Shown here one piece after another: positions 27,744 to 37,038 of a stretch of DNA of 64,000 nucleotides (within the stretch, counting starts at the first letter, position 1; each line of letters opens with the position of its first letter). This stretch comes from JAJEBT01 sp965221485 (GTDB lineage Bacteria; Pseudomonadota; Alphaproteobacteria; MPNO01; UBA830). The stretch covers positions 1,240,001 to 1,304,000 of the forward strand of contig OZ244893.1 of NCBI GenBank assembly GCA_965221485.1. The letters are read 5' to 3'. The notes beneath the pieces are model-generated. The model was not told where the DNA came from, did not search any database, and saw only the letters and a program-made list of their open reading frames with translations. The position numbers were made by a program, and so were the translations under genes.

Positions 27744-28220
27744 ATGCTCTCTGTTCTCAGTTCCCTCGCACAGCGTTTGTCCCGAACGCGTGAACCCGTG
27801 TCTCCGGTCAATCCCGATCTTCATGACCGTGACCTCGACGGACTGCTTGCCGATATGCGAGCCTGCCTGGCTTCATCGGGCGTATCCCTGTCCTCCCGTC
27901 GCCGCCTCAGGGAGCTGGTGGCTCTGCACCGCCAGTTGACACCGCTCGGTGTTTCTCGTTTTGCCCAGCTCTTCAATCGGCTGGAGATCTCGCGACAAGA
28001 GAGCTCGGATCGCTACAGCGTTCTGGAGGAAGCAGAGCTCTTCGGCAGTTCCGCGAGCAAACTTTCGATCCTTCAGGCGATGGAATCACCACGCCGGCGC
28101 ATGCTGGCCCTTTTTGCCGCAACGCCGGGCGGCACCGAAATGCTTGAGGCTGTCAAACAACATGCCGACCCCGATCTCTGTGACGAGATCGACCGGCTCA
28201 CAGTTTCCGAAGGGCCATAA
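27744..28220 (+). CDS. malonyl-CoA decarboxylase N-terminal-domain-like protein, catalytic domain absent
   Basis: A 158-residue helical protein resembling the N-terminal helical domain of malonyl-CoA decarboxylase: LRELVALHRQLTPLGVSRFA corresponds to the first helices and MESPRRRMLALFAATPGGTE to the conserved ESPR...TPGGT segment. The decarboxylases are over 400 residues long, and the GNAT-like catalytic half is not found in the 155 bp before the next gene. It is either a truncated remnant or a stand-alone regulatory or oligomerisation domain. The reading frame is intact. Confidence 0.6.
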   Translation: MLSVLSSLAQRLSRTREPVSPVNPDLHDRDLDGLLADMRACLASSGVSLSSRRRLRELVALHRQLTPLGVSRFAQLFNRLEISRQESSDRYSVLEEAELFGSSASKLSILQAMESPRRRMLALFAATPGGTEMLEAVKQHADPDLCDEIDRLTVSEGP

Positions 28221-28374
28221 TCGCTTGCGCATCATCATTGCCTGAGAGATCAAGGAAAAAACCCCTTGCCTCCATGAGTTCTGTAGGCAAACACTGTGAG
28301 GCTCCAGGTGAGGTCCGGCTGGCCGTAGTGTCGGTTTCTGACCAACCCGGGTCCGGATTCGGGAGAAACGTCCA

Positions 28375-29370
28375 ATGCTCAACGTTGCCATTATAGGCCT
28401 CGGATGGTGGGGAAAAATTCTCACCCAGACAATCGCTGAAAGTACAAGGATCAATGTAGCCACCCTGTTCGATGTCGACCCACTTGGGCAGGACTTTGCC
28501 GCGGAACAGGGGATTCCTTTCGCCGCCAGCTTCGATGCGGTACTCGCGGATGAAAGTGTCGATGCCGTCATACTCGCCACGCCTCATTCGTTTCATGAAG
28601 CCCAGATCTCGGCTGTGGCCCGCGCCGGCAAGCATGTATTTTGCGAGAAACCGCTGTGCCTGAATCGGGCGTCGGCGTTGCGGGCGATCGACGAAGTAAA
28701 GGCCGCAGGTGTCCAGATTGCCATTGGGCACGAGCGTCGCTTCGAGCCGCCGATCGTCGATGCCATGACGCTGGCCCGTGATGGCTCGCTTGGCATCCTG
28801 ATGCATATCGAGGCGAGCTTCAGCCACGATCTCTTTGCCGCACTCGAGCCTGGCAACTGGCGTCTTGATCGGAAGGAAAGCCCCGCCGGCGGGCTGACAG
28901 CGACGCTTATTCATCTCACGGATCTGTCGATCAGCCTTTTTGACCAACCGGACCGTGTGCTCGCCAGCTGCGAATGCCACGGTGGCGTGGTCACAAATGG
29001 CGACACACTTGTCACCCATATCCGGTTCGAGAACGGCTGCACGGCTTCCCTGAACGCGCTCACCCACTCCCCGTTCTTCTCCCGATTTGCGATCTTCGGC
29101 TCGACAGGCTGGACCGAGGTCCGGGACAAGGCCCACGTACAGTCACCGGAAGGCTGGTTCCGAACAACATGCTTTGCCGGAGGCAAACCGGTCACGGAAG
29201 AGTATGAGGTAGCCGGACCGGTCCTTGCCAATCTCGAGGCTTTCGCCGACTCGGTTGCCGGAAACGGCGCCTATCCGAATCGCCCGGAACAGATGATCAT
29301 GAACGTCTCGCTCCTGGAGGCGATTATCAAGTCCGTCGATTCGAATGAAGTGGTGACCGTGGAACGCTGA
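28375..29370 (+). CDS. Gfo/Idh/MocA-family oxidoreductase
   Basis: NAD(P)-dependent oxidoreductase of 331 residues. The N-terminal Rossmann domain has GLGWWG (8-13) for the dinucleotide and the family motif CEKPLCLN (90-97), whose Lys acts in catalysis. The C-terminal alpha/beta domain carries the substrate-site region GGLTATLIHLTDL with the conserved His. Family members oxidise sugars, inositols and related compounds. No sugar gene is adjacent, so the substrate is unknown. Confidence 0.92.
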   Translation: MLNVAIIGLGWWGKILTQTIAESTRINVATLFDVDPLGQDFAAEQGIPFAASFDAVLADESVDAVILATPHSFHEAQISAVARAGKHVFCEKPLCLNRASALRAIDEVKAAGVQIAIGHERRFEPPIVDAMTLARDGSLGILMHIEASFSHDLFAALEPGNWRLDRKESPAGGLTATLIHLTDLSISLFDQPDRVLASCECHGGVVTNGDTLVTHIRFENGCTASLNALTHSPFFSRFAIFGSTGWTEVRDKAHVQSPEGWFRTTCFAGGKPVTEEYEVAGPVLANLEAFADSVAGNGAYPNRPEQMIMNVSLLEAIIKSVDSNEVVTVER

Positions 29371-29391
29371 CCCGGAGCTCCGGGCCGGTCA
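29368..29391. terminator. hairpin between convergent genes
   Basis: TGACCCGG (29368-29375) pairs with CCGGTCA (29385-29391) with one bulged C. It overlaps the stop of the Gfo/Idh/MocA gene and could terminate both it and the convergent GST gene. No T-tract follows. Confidence 0.4.
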
Positions 29392-29413
29392 CACCGTCAT
29401 GCCACGCTGGCCA

Positions 29414-30046
29414 TCATGTCACGCTGGGGCGCGCCGCAATTTCGGCGTGCCAGCGCCGGAGATTTTCGCAGGAATCCGGAATCGGGAGGCGGCGTGAAAC
29501 ACCGAAGTCCAGCGCGCAGAATGCCGTGATATCCGCCAATGTCAGGTCCTCGCCGACAATGAAATCGCGATTGTCCAGATGTTGGTCGAGTTTCTTGTGG
29601 AAGGCGTCCAGCCGCACTCGTCCACGGTCGGCGAGCTCGGGAATCTGCGGAATGTCCTGGTCATAACCCGCCATCCCCCTCCCCACAAATGCCTTGTGGG
29701 TGTTGCGAAAGACTTCAGATACGGCGAGCAGGCCCTCCGATTCGGCGAGACGATCCCACATTTCGATCTGCGCCGCCTCAAAGGGATCTTGTCCCATCAG
29801 AAAGGGTTCCGGCCACATCGTTTCAATGTATCGGCAGATCGCCGCCGCCTCCCCGATCCAGTTTCCGTCATCAAGTTCGAGTATGGGGACCCGGCGATGC
29901 GGGAACCTGGCACAAAAGCCGGGGCTCAGCTGTGCCGGCATGTCCGGATCTCCGGCCTCCACGATTTCGATTTCGATTGCCTTCTCTGCCACGAATATTC
30001 GTGTCCGCCTCGGGTTGGGCGCAGTCGCCCAGCTATACAGTTTCAT
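29414..30046 (-). CDS. glutathione S-transferase family protein
   Basis: A 210-residue GST with the thioredoxin-fold N-domain (MKLYSWATAPNPRRTRIFVAEK; RRVPILELDDGNWIGEAAAICRY, with the cis-Pro and Glu-Ala pair for glutathione) and the all-helical C-domain with the N-cap motif VGEDLTLADITAF. It overlaps the upstream Rieske oxygenase gene by 14 nt, so the two are co-expressed. This suggests that glutathione conjugation or thioether cleavage accompanies the oxygenation. Confidence 0.92.
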   Translation of the reverse strand: MKLYSWATAPNPRRTRIFVAEKAIEIEIVEAGDPDMPAQLSPGFCARFPHRRVPILELDDGNWIGEAAAICRYIETMWPEPFLMGQDPFEAAQIEMWDRLAESEGLLAVSEVFRNTHKAFVGRGMAGYDQDIPQIPELADRGRVRLDAFHKKLDQHLDNRDFIVGEDLTLADITAFCALDFGVSRRLPIPDSCENLRRWHAEIAARPSVT

Positions 30047-31058
30047 TGTTTGTTTCAGCCCTTATCCGTGAATGAAGGAGTTCCCGTGCCTGAATGACCG
30101 GGCCATCGGCATTGATATCGATCCGGTTCGCTGGCGAATGCACCAGCGCTTTCTGTTGTGCCTCCACGATCTCGACATCCTCCGAAAATATTCCGGAGAA
30201 CTCGCCATGCAAGGCCTCGGTCAGTTCGGCGACGTTGATCCTGTAGTTGCGCCCCACGGACCAGAAATAGTGGCAGGTGGTCGGGGTTTCCGGTGTCATG
30301 AAGTGCGCCGTGTGCAGCGTTACGCCCTGCGACCTGTCCCCTTGTTCCGCTCCGGTGCCGGCAAGCGCGCAACCAATGTCGAAGACACAGAGAGAGGGTG
30401 GCATAAATTTCCAGATCAGCCAGCGATCCACGTTTCTTTCTGTGCCGAGCGCCCTTGCAAAGGTGGGTGACGGCACTACATCCATCATCCATCGTTCAGC
30501 GGACACGGTGTCGGGCCCGCGCTGCACCCTTGGCGGTGTTTCCGTGATTGCACTCGAACCCAGAGTATCCGGGTGCACGAACGGAGCGTGGGTATTGTCC
30601 AGTTGAATGTCCACCAGCAGCTCGTAGTCACACCGTACACGCCAACGCTCTCCGGTGGCAGCCCACGCCGGATGATCGTGCCAGGAAACGTCGGGAATCC
30701 GATCCATATCGGCCCGCTCCATGTCGCCCATCCAGATCCATACCCAGCCATGGCGTTCGACCAGGGGATAGCTCCGGACGTGCGTATCCGGCGGCACCCG
30801 CGTCTGGCCGGGAACCTTTACGCATTGTCCAAGGGCATCAAACTCCAGTCCGTGATATCCGCACTGGATCCGCTTTCCAACGACCCTGCCCAATGAAAGC
30901 GGCGCCGAGCGATGGCAGCAGCGATCTTCCAACGCGACCGCCGTTCCGTCATCGATGCGAAACAGTACCACGGGCTCTCCGAGTATCGTTCGCGCCAGCG
31001 GAGTCTGATCGATTTCGCCGGGCAGCGACGCGATGTACCAGCTGTTTCGAAGATACAC
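30033..31058 (-). CDS. Rieske oxygenase, vanillate O-demethylase VanA type
   Basis: Single-component-type Rieske oxygenase subunit of 341 residues. The [2Fe-2S] ligands are C47-x-H49 (DRCCHRS) and C66-x-x-H69 (CGYHG). The mononuclear-iron motif is D-x-x-H-x4-H in LDNTHAPFVH. This subfamily includes VanA and related O-demethylases and sulfonate monooxygenases. No VanB-type reductase gene is adjacent. It is operonic with the GST gene. Confidence 0.93.
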   Translation of the reverse strand: MYLRNSWYIASLPGEIDQTPLARTILGEPVVLFRIDDGTAVALEDRCCHRSAPLSLGRVVGKRIQCGYHGLEFDALGQCVKVPGQTRVPPDTHVRSYPLVERHGWVWIWMGDMERADMDRIPDVSWHDHPAWAATGERWRVRCDYELLVDIQLDNTHAPFVHPDTLGSSAITETPPRVQRGPDTVSAERWMMDVVPSPTFARALGTERNVDRWLIWKFMPPSLCVFDIGCALAGTGAEQGDRSQGVTLHTAHFMTPETPTTCHYFWSVGRNYRINVAELTEALHGEFSGIFSEDVEIVEAQQKALVHSPANRIDINADGPVIQARELLHSRIRAETNNETV

Positions 31059-31261
31059 TTCCGTAATCCGCCTGCCTGGTCTCCCTGTCGTTCATCCATA
31101 CTAACGTCGGCAACCGCAAATGTAAGTGCGCCCGATCCCGTTTACACCTCTCCTGCGATATACCAGTCCTCTGCAACGGACCGGAGCCACCATCGTAACG
31201 AAACAGGGATTTTCGGCATCGTAGCGGATATCATGGCGGCCAATCTGTCAGGGAGGTCCGA

Positions 31262-32152
31262 ATGGCACGCATCGCATTTATAGGGCTCGGAACGATGGGG
31301 CTGCCCATGTCAATCAACCTGGTCAAGGCCGGGCATGATGTGACCGGTTTTGACCTTGTTCCGGAGAGAATCGAGCAGGCTTCTGACGGAGGCGTTCGTC
31401 CCGCAGAAAGCTGTGCCGAAGCTGCGCGCAACGCGGAATTTGTGTTCACCATGCTTCCCGCCGGTCAACATGTCCGGGCAGCCCTTACCGGCGATGACGG
31501 CGTTTTCACACTTGCCGGAAGGGATTTCCTGATTATCGATTCCTCGACCACAGACCTTGAAACCACAAGATTTCTTCATGGCACCGCCTCTGAGCAAGGC
31601 CTCAGGTTTTTAGACGCCCCGGTATCAGGGGGCGTCACAGGTGCAGAGGCAGGAACGCTCACCTTCATGGCCGGGGGCGATGCCGCCGCCATTGATAGCG
31701 CCGAACCCCTTCTCCTCGTGATGGGACGGAAGGTCGTACGTGCCGGCGGCCCGTCCTGCGGACAGGTCGTCAAACTCTGCAACAACCTCCTGCTCGGTGT
31801 GTCCATGATCGGCGTCTGCGAGGCGATCGCACTTGGCGAAGCCGCCGGGCTGGATCATCAGGTCCTCTTCGACGTGATTTCCACATCGAGCGGCAGCTGC
31901 TGGTCCATGAACGTCAATTGTCCGATGCCGGGCATGGTTCCCACGTCTCCGGCAAACCGGGATTTTCAGGCAGGTTTCAGTGCACAACTGATGCTGAAGG
32001 ACCTCACCCTGGCCCAGGCGGCCGCCAGCCAGACCAATGCCTCGACTCCATTGGGGGAACATGCACGACAACTCTATGAGCGGTTTTGCGAAAATCTCGA
32101 CGGGGATCTCGATTTTTCCGCCATGATCCAACTCTTGAGAAACGGCCGATAA
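31262..32152 (+). CDS. 3-hydroxyisobutyrate dehydrogenase family protein
   Basis: NAD(P)-dependent beta-hydroxyacid dehydrogenase of 296 residues. N-terminal Rossmann motif GLGTMG (8-13); substrate block DAPVSGGVTGAEAGTLTFM (118-136); catalytic K171 in GQVVKLCNN. The ending differs little from valine-pathway MmsB proteins, but family members also act on tartronate semialdehyde and other acids. GGTCCG-type spacing precedes the ATG without a strong ribosome binding site. A role in valine catabolism would fit the acyl-CoA enzymes in the window but is not proven. Confidence 0.92.
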   Translation: MARIAFIGLGTMGLPMSINLVKAGHDVTGFDLVPERIEQASDGGVRPAESCAEAARNAEFVFTMLPAGQHVRAALTGDDGVFTLAGRDFLIIDSSTTDLETTRFLHGTASEQGLRFLDAPVSGGVTGAEAGTLTFMAGGDAAAIDSAEPLLLVMGRKVVRAGGPSCGQVVKLCNNLLLGVSMIGVCEAIALGEAAGLDHQVLFDVISTSSGSCWSMNVNCPMPGMVPTSPANRDFQAGFSAQLMLKDLTLAQAAASQTNASTPLGEHARQLYERFCENLDGDLDFSAMIQLLRNGR

Positions 32153-32157
32153 GCGCT

Positions 32158-32183
32158 CACCCGCCGACAGGATTCGTCGGGTG
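32158..32183 (+). terminator. possible terminator hairpin after the hydroxyacid dehydrogenase gene
   Basis: CACCCG (32158-32163) pairs with CGGGTG (32178-32183); an alternative inner stem is CCGAC/GTCGG. It lies 6 nt after the stop codon. Modest stem, no T-tract. Confidence 0.35.
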
Positions 32184-32269
32184 ACAGGCCCTTGCCGGGG
32201 AGACTTAGCCGTGACGGTCGGATTGTGCTAACTTTTCACGATGATCCGAATATCCAGGAATACGCAGCA

Positions 32270-33100
32270 ATGAGCGAAACACAGGTTCTGGAAAAGTCCG
32301 TGCAGGGTGTTGTGCAGTTTACGGTACCCACCGGAGAAACCCCGGTCACGATCGTGGGAAAAGGCGGAGGCCGTAACGACCCGAAGACGGGCACCTACGA
32401 GATGAAGGAGATCACGATTCGGGACGGGAGGCCGATCGCCGATCAGTTTGACCTCGAGAAACAGGGCTTCGTCTTTCTCAGGAATGACACCAGGGTCAGG
32501 GATTTCACCGACGATAACGAGGTGCGGAGCGTCTATTACCCGGAAGTCGAGCAACTGCTTCTGGAACAGACCGATGCAAAAGAGGTCCTGATATTCGATC
32601 ACACAATTCGCATCGGGGACCCTGCGAAACGGGAGGCCCTGAAGGTTCGCGACCCGGTGCGCAATGCGCATAACGATTTCACTGATGACTCTGCACCTCA
32701 GAGAGTTCGCGATCTCTTGCCCAGGCAGGAGGCCGAACGTAAATTGCAGCGACGCTTCACATCGATCAATGTCTGGCGTCCTCTGATCGGTCCCGTAAAG
32801 ATCGACCCTGTTGCCATCTGCGAATGGGGCAGCATCGGGCCCGATGACATGATTGTTGCCAAACGGAACTACGGCAACCGGGTCGGTGGCATTCTCAATC
32901 TCAGTTACAACCCGGACCAGCGCTGGTTCTACTTCCCTGAAATGCAACGGGATGAAGTCATTCTTCTGAAATGCTTTGATTCCGAGCGCGACGGGCGGGC
33001 ACGCTGGACCGCCCATGCCGCCTTCGAGGATCCGGCCGGAAGCGACCCTCGGCTGCCGGCTCGTGAAAGTATCGAAGTGAGAACCCTTCTGTTCTATTGA
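32270..33100 (+). CDS. CmcJ/NvfI-family oxygenase-like protein
   Basis: A 276-residue protein from the ATG at 32270 that resembles the CmcJ/NvfI/AsaB family, whose members take part in cephamycin 7-alpha-methoxylation and in fungal meroterpenoid or aldehyde chemistry. Characteristic blocks are HNDFTD with H134 and D136, the plausible iron ligands, SINVWRPL, and WFYFPEMQRDEVILLKCFDS. The late AHAAFEDP segment has a further conserved His. Family function is only partly known; a secondary-metabolite or xenobiotic substrate is a guess. Confidence 0.8.
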   Translation: MSETQVLEKSVQGVVQFTVPTGETPVTIVGKGGGRNDPKTGTYEMKEITIRDGRPIADQFDLEKQGFVFLRNDTRVRDFTDDNEVRSVYYPEVEQLLLEQTDAKEVLIFDHTIRIGDPAKREALKVRDPVRNAHNDFTDDSAPQRVRDLLPRQEAERKLQRRFTSINVWRPLIGPVKIDPVAICEWGSIGPDDMIVAKRNYGNRVGGILNLSYNPDQRWFYFPEMQRDEVILLKCFDSERDGRARWTAHAAFEDPAGSDPRLPARESIEVRTLLFY

Positions 33101-33242
33101 TCGGGTCAGGGTGGCGCACACCCCGGGCACATTACCGCGCACCATTGACCGACATCTGACGGCAGTAATTCCGGCGCTGCATGGCAAACCCGGGACGCCG
33201 GTTTCAGGAATTCGTTACCGGGCAGATGGCTGACAATCGGGT

Positions 33243-34889
33243 CTATGCCGCTGACAGGTGTTCCTCGGGAGCAAGAGCCGGCCTTCCAAGCATCATGTCA
33301 GCCGCCTTTTCGGCCACCATCACGACAACCGCATTGATGTTGCCGCCCACCAGATCGGGAAAGATGGAAGCGTCGGCAATACGCAGGTTATCCACACCGC
33401 GGACGCGCAATTCCTCGTCGACAACCGAAGCCTCATCGGCACCCATGCGACAGGAACAGGACGGATGATAGACGGTGGTCAGGGTTTCCCGGATAAAGGC
33501 ATCGATCTCGTCATCCATTGTGACCTCGTTTCCGGGCGCCAGTTCCCGTCCCCGGATTCCCTCGAAGGCTTCTTGTCCAGCCAACTTGCGAATGACGCGA
33601 AAACTCTCGCGCTGTACGAATCGGTCGGTCTCTGTCGACAGGAAATTGTTGAGGAGGCGTACCGGATCCCGGGGAGCGGACGACCGAAGCCTGACAGTCC
33701 CGCGGCTTTCAGGCCGCAAATGACAGGTTCTGAATGCAAACGTCTCCGCGACCGGCGGTCTCAGCAACGGAAACCATTCGCGGGCATTCAACGCTGTTGG
33801 ACGGAAGAACATCTGGATGTCCGGAATTTCGAGTTCAGGCCGGCTCTTGAAGAACCCGGTCAGGGACGATGGCGGGACCGCAACCGGACCCGTGCCCCAC
33901 AGCCACGCGCGCACAGCATTGACCGCGAGGCGGTCCATCCTCAGGTCGCGATGAAACTTTGACGATGTCGCGTACTCGTACTCCACACCAATCGCCGGAT
34001 GATCCTGCAAATTCTCTCCCACATCGTGCCGGTCCCGAACCACCTCGATGCCGTTCCGGGCCAGATGCTCAGCGGGGCCGATGCCCGAGAGCATCAGGAC
34101 TTGCGGCGAATTGATTGCACCACCGGACAGAACGACTTCACGTCGGGCACGCGCCCGCTGGGTACTTCCGCCCCGGCTGTATTCCACACCGACAGCGCGG
34201 CCGTCTTCAAACAGGATCCGTGTCACATGGGCCTCGACCTGCAATTCAACATTTTGCCGGCTCAATGAAGGTCGGAGATATGCAACCGCCAGACTCTGGC
34301 GACGCCCCTTGTGAACATTGACCTGGAGTCGTGCAAAACCCTCCTGCTCTGCTCCGTTGTAGTCCGGGGTCTCGGTGTATCCTGCTGACCGGACGGCCTC
34401 CAGGAATGCATCCAGGACAGGGTCTGATATATCCGTCGTTCGTATTTTCCATGGGCCGGCAGCACCATGATAGGGATCCCTTCGATCCTGAAACGCCTCG
34501 GCCCGCTTGAAATAGGGCAGAACCTCGTCATAGGACCAGCCTTTGAGCCCCATCTGGCGCCAGCGGACAAAATCACCCTGATGACCTCTCACATAGGCCA
34601 TCATGTTGATGGATGAACCACCCCCGAGAACCTTGCCACGCGGGTGAAAGATCTGGCGTCCGTTCAGGTGGGGTTCGGGTTCGGACATGTAGGACCAGTT
34701 GAAGCGCGGATCGTTCCATACCTTTCCGACACCCATGGGAAGATGAATCATCGGACTGGAATCGCGCTTTCCGGCTTCAAGCACAAGAACACGGCTGTTG
34801 CCGTCCTCGCTTAACCGGTTAGCCAGGACGCAACCCGCAGTACCGGCTCCGATGACAATAAAATCGTGGCTGGAGTCAAATTCCGAAAT
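33243..34889 (-). CDS. GMC-family FAD oxidoreductase with apparent ATT start codon
   Basis: Choline dehydrogenase-like flavoenzyme, 548 residues if read from 34889. The FAD-binding motif IGAGTAGCVLANRLS lies at 34859-34810 and is in frame, but no ATG, GTG or TTG exists between it and the upstream in-frame stop near 34946. The best start is ATT at 34889, with a GGGAG about 8 nt upstream, giving the typical opening (M)SEFDSSHDFIVIGAG. A GTG at 34784 would remove the FAD motif. Other family parts are intact: GKVLGGGSSIN, the YHPSCSCRMG histidine and the GGNINA asparagine. Confidence 0.85.
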   Translation of the reverse strand: MSEFDSSHDFIVIGAGTAGCVLANRLSEDGNSRVLVLEAGKRDSSPMIHLPMGVGKVWNDPRFNWSYMSEPEPHLNGRQIFHPRGKVLGGGSSINMMAYVRGHQGDFVRWRQMGLKGWSYDEVLPYFKRAEAFQDRRDPYHGAAGPWKIRTTDISDPVLDAFLEAVRSAGYTETPDYNGAEQEGFARLQVNVHKGRRQSLAVAYLRPSLSRQNVELQVEAHVTRILFEDGRAVGVEYSRGGSTQRARARREVVLSGGAINSPQVLMLSGIGPAEHLARNGIEVVRDRHDVGENLQDHPAIGVEYEYATSSKFHRDLRMDRLAVNAVRAWLWGTGPVAVPPSSLTGFFKSRPELEIPDIQMFFRPTALNAREWFPLLRPPVAETFAFRTCHLRPESRGTVRLRSSAPRDPVRLLNNFLSTETDRFVQRESFRVIRKLAGQEAFEGIRGRELAPGNEVTMDDEIDAFIRETLTTVYHPSCSCRMGADEASVVDEELRVRGVDNLRIADASIFPDLVGGNINAVVVMVAEKAADMMLGRPALAPEEHLSAA

Positions 34890-35099
34890 CGCCTGTTCTC
34901 CCGTGATTGCCCGTTTCCGAGGAAAGCCAACCCTGTTCCGAAGCTACCAGAGGCCAGCCGCCGCAACAACAACCTCCCTCCTGCCATTGGGTCAGGCAAT
35001 GGTTCCGGCGACCCTCCCGTCTTCCTGCCAACATGACCGCCGACAGCACTGGTGACCGCCCGGGCGCGAGGGCATCAACCGCAGCGCGATGAGTCTCCG

Positions 35100-35786
35100 T
35101 CATTCTGCGCCGGTCATCCCGCCAGTTCGTTCATCGTCGTGCCCTTCGCTGTTCATAGCAGCCGATGGACCCGCATCTTGCGGTGCATCGAGTGCCGGAT
35201 CCGCCACCACACGAAGCAGAACGTTGAGATCACCCGGGGGACCACCGCCAAACCCCTCGATGCCAAAGCCCACAACAGTCACTACGTCGCCATGGCTGGA
35301 TCCTGGCGCTACATCAACTGCAACGGTCAGGCCCGTCATGGTTGTGACCAGTTTGCATACCCCCTCCCGAGCCTCGGATTCGCTGACCTCGAGGGTCTCC
35401 GCCACGTCCTGGCCCCGCATCCATAGCGACGTTGCTGCCGCTCCCTTGACGCGCCCGAGACGGGTTCCGGCAATATCTCCGAACAGGTCAATCACCCGCT
35501 CTCCGGTCGTTTCGTCGATCTCGAATTCAAACCACGCACCCCCCTTTTGCCATGGCTGCGGTCCCCCCGTTCTTCCGGCAAGGTCGAGGCTCCGGTCATA
35601 AGCGGCACGTTTCAGGCGATCCGCCAGCAAATTGTATGCGATTGTAATTTCCTTGAACCGTTCTGCCGCTTCCTGATCAGCCCTGTTCACGTCGGGGTGA
35701 AGGTTCTTGGCAAGCCGGCGGTAGGCCTGCTTGATCTCCTCAAGTCCGGCATTTTTTTCCACACCCAGCAGTTCATATGCATTCAT
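35100..35786 (-). CDS. DnaJ-class J-domain protein
   Basis: J-domain co-chaperone of 228 residues. The N-terminal J domain (1-68) has the HPD motif at H30-P31-D32, needed to stimulate Hsp70. There is no Gly/Phe region or zinc-finger; residues 80-200 form a CbpA-like beta-rich substrate domain (SLWMRGQDVAETLEVSESEA; VAPGSSHGDVVTVVGFGI). The C-terminal ~25 residues are hydrophilic and low in complexity. It is a specialised partner for DnaK rather than the housekeeping DnaJ. Confidence 0.9.
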   Translation of the reverse strand: MNAYELLGVEKNAGLEEIKQAYRRLAKNLHPDVNRADQEAAERFKEITIAYNLLADRLKRAAYDRSLDLAGRTGGPQPWQKGGAWFEFEIDETTGERVIDLFGDIAGTRLGRVKGAAATSLWMRGQDVAETLEVSESEAREGVCKLVTTMTGLTVAVDVAPGSSHGDVVTVVGFGIEGFGGGPPGDLNVLLRVVADPALDAPQDAGPSAAMNSEGHDDERTGGMTGAE

Positions 35787-35999
35787 GGATACATTTCACG
35801 TTCTTTACGAAACCCGAGGAGGTCAAAGCGTCACCATCAGGTCTTCCCTTGTGAGTCCCGCTGATACCCAAGGGCAAACAATGGCGTTTCGCTGCCGGCT
35901 GCCCGCTTCCTGCCAGACGTGCGGCCATCGTCCCAACCAGAGGCATGTCTTGCTGTTGTCTCTGGCGTGGGTTGCGACACTGTCATCCCCCGCAACCGC

Positions 36000-36353
36000 T
36001 CACGCCTCCACGATCGTCTCAAATCCTCCAAATACCAGTCTCTGCCCGTCGAACGGCATCCCTTCGGGCGAGGGACACATTTCGGGCTCGGCCATGACCT
36101 TGGGCATCGCTTCGTCCCGCATGGCTTTCGACGGCCACATGATCCAGGAAAAAACTACCGTTTCGTCCTCCTTGCGCATGACCGCGGTGTGCATCGAGTT
36201 AAGCTTTCCTTCCGGCACGTCGACACCCCAGCATTCAACAACAGACTGCGCACCGTGTTTCTTGAAGGCTTGGGCTGCCCGTGCCGCATGTTCCCGGTAG
36301 GTTTCCCTGTTCGCGGTCGGAACCGCACAAATCATTCCATCGACATAGGCCAT
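36000..36353 (-). CDS. DUF1428 family protein
   Basis: A 117-residue protein of the DUF1428 (YbaA-like) family with a dimeric alpha/beta-barrel fold. The family blocks YVDGMICAVP, GAQSVVECWGVDVPEGK, VVFSWIMWPSK and MPFDGQRLVFGGFE are all visible. Length is normal. Function unknown; the fold resembles small monooxygenases and NIPSNAP-like proteins. Confidence 0.93.
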   Translation of the reverse strand: MAYVDGMICAVPTANRETYREHAARAAQAFKKHGAQSVVECWGVDVPEGKLNSMHTAVMRKEDETVVFSWIMWPSKAMRDEAMPKVMAEPEMCPSPEGMPFDGQRLVFGGFETIVEA

Positions 36354-36377
36354 ACCGCGCCTCCTTCACCGTGACCG

Positions 36378-37038
36378 TCAAAAGTCTATCACGCTTTGCG
36401 GAGTGTTCTGCGGAGTACCCCCTTCGTCTCCGAACTGCCGGCAAAATCTGGTCACTGGGCCGTCAAACCCAGCCCTGCCATCCAATCCGGATTGACGGTG
36501 GTTACGGATCAAGCGTCCACAAGACGAAGCGTGATCCTGTGTCACCGGAACGGGACGACGCCGGGCACGAGGGTTCATGCTCGAGAGGACCTGCCTTCAT
36601 TTGTGAGCCCTCCCCGGAATCATTCACTGCGGAAATACCGGAGGACCGACTTCCGTCACGAGAGTGTTTGCAAACTGAATGTCCTGAAGCCGCCGGCGAG
36701 GACAGGCCAGATCCATCTGACGGATCGGACGCGCTGTATCCGGCTGCCGGACTCCTGACATCTGCTGTCTGCTGCTTGTCGCCCTCGCATGGTCCCACGG
36801 CTGAAAGGCCTGGTTTTCCGTGCCAGGCCGTAAATGTTCCCGAAATGCATCGGCCTTGCGGAACGACAAGGCTGGCTGTTGTCGCGACCCTTCACTGCCG
36901 CCAGACAACACACCTGTTGAGCATGGTCGAGCCGTTACTTGCAGAATGTCCGTCATCCGGTTCCGGATCGCAATCACGACAGCCCCGAGACAGGCTCGGG
37001 TCGGGATGAGGAAATGTCGTTTCGGGAGGAAAGCAAGG
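36378..37038. other. 661-bp stretch without a supported gene
   Basis: Located between DUF1428 and the tRNA gene. Several open frames occur but all are Ser/Arg/Pro-rich and mutually overlapping, as expected from GC-rich non-coding DNA. No repeats, att-like duplications of the tRNA end or integrase remains were seen. Confidence 0.4.
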
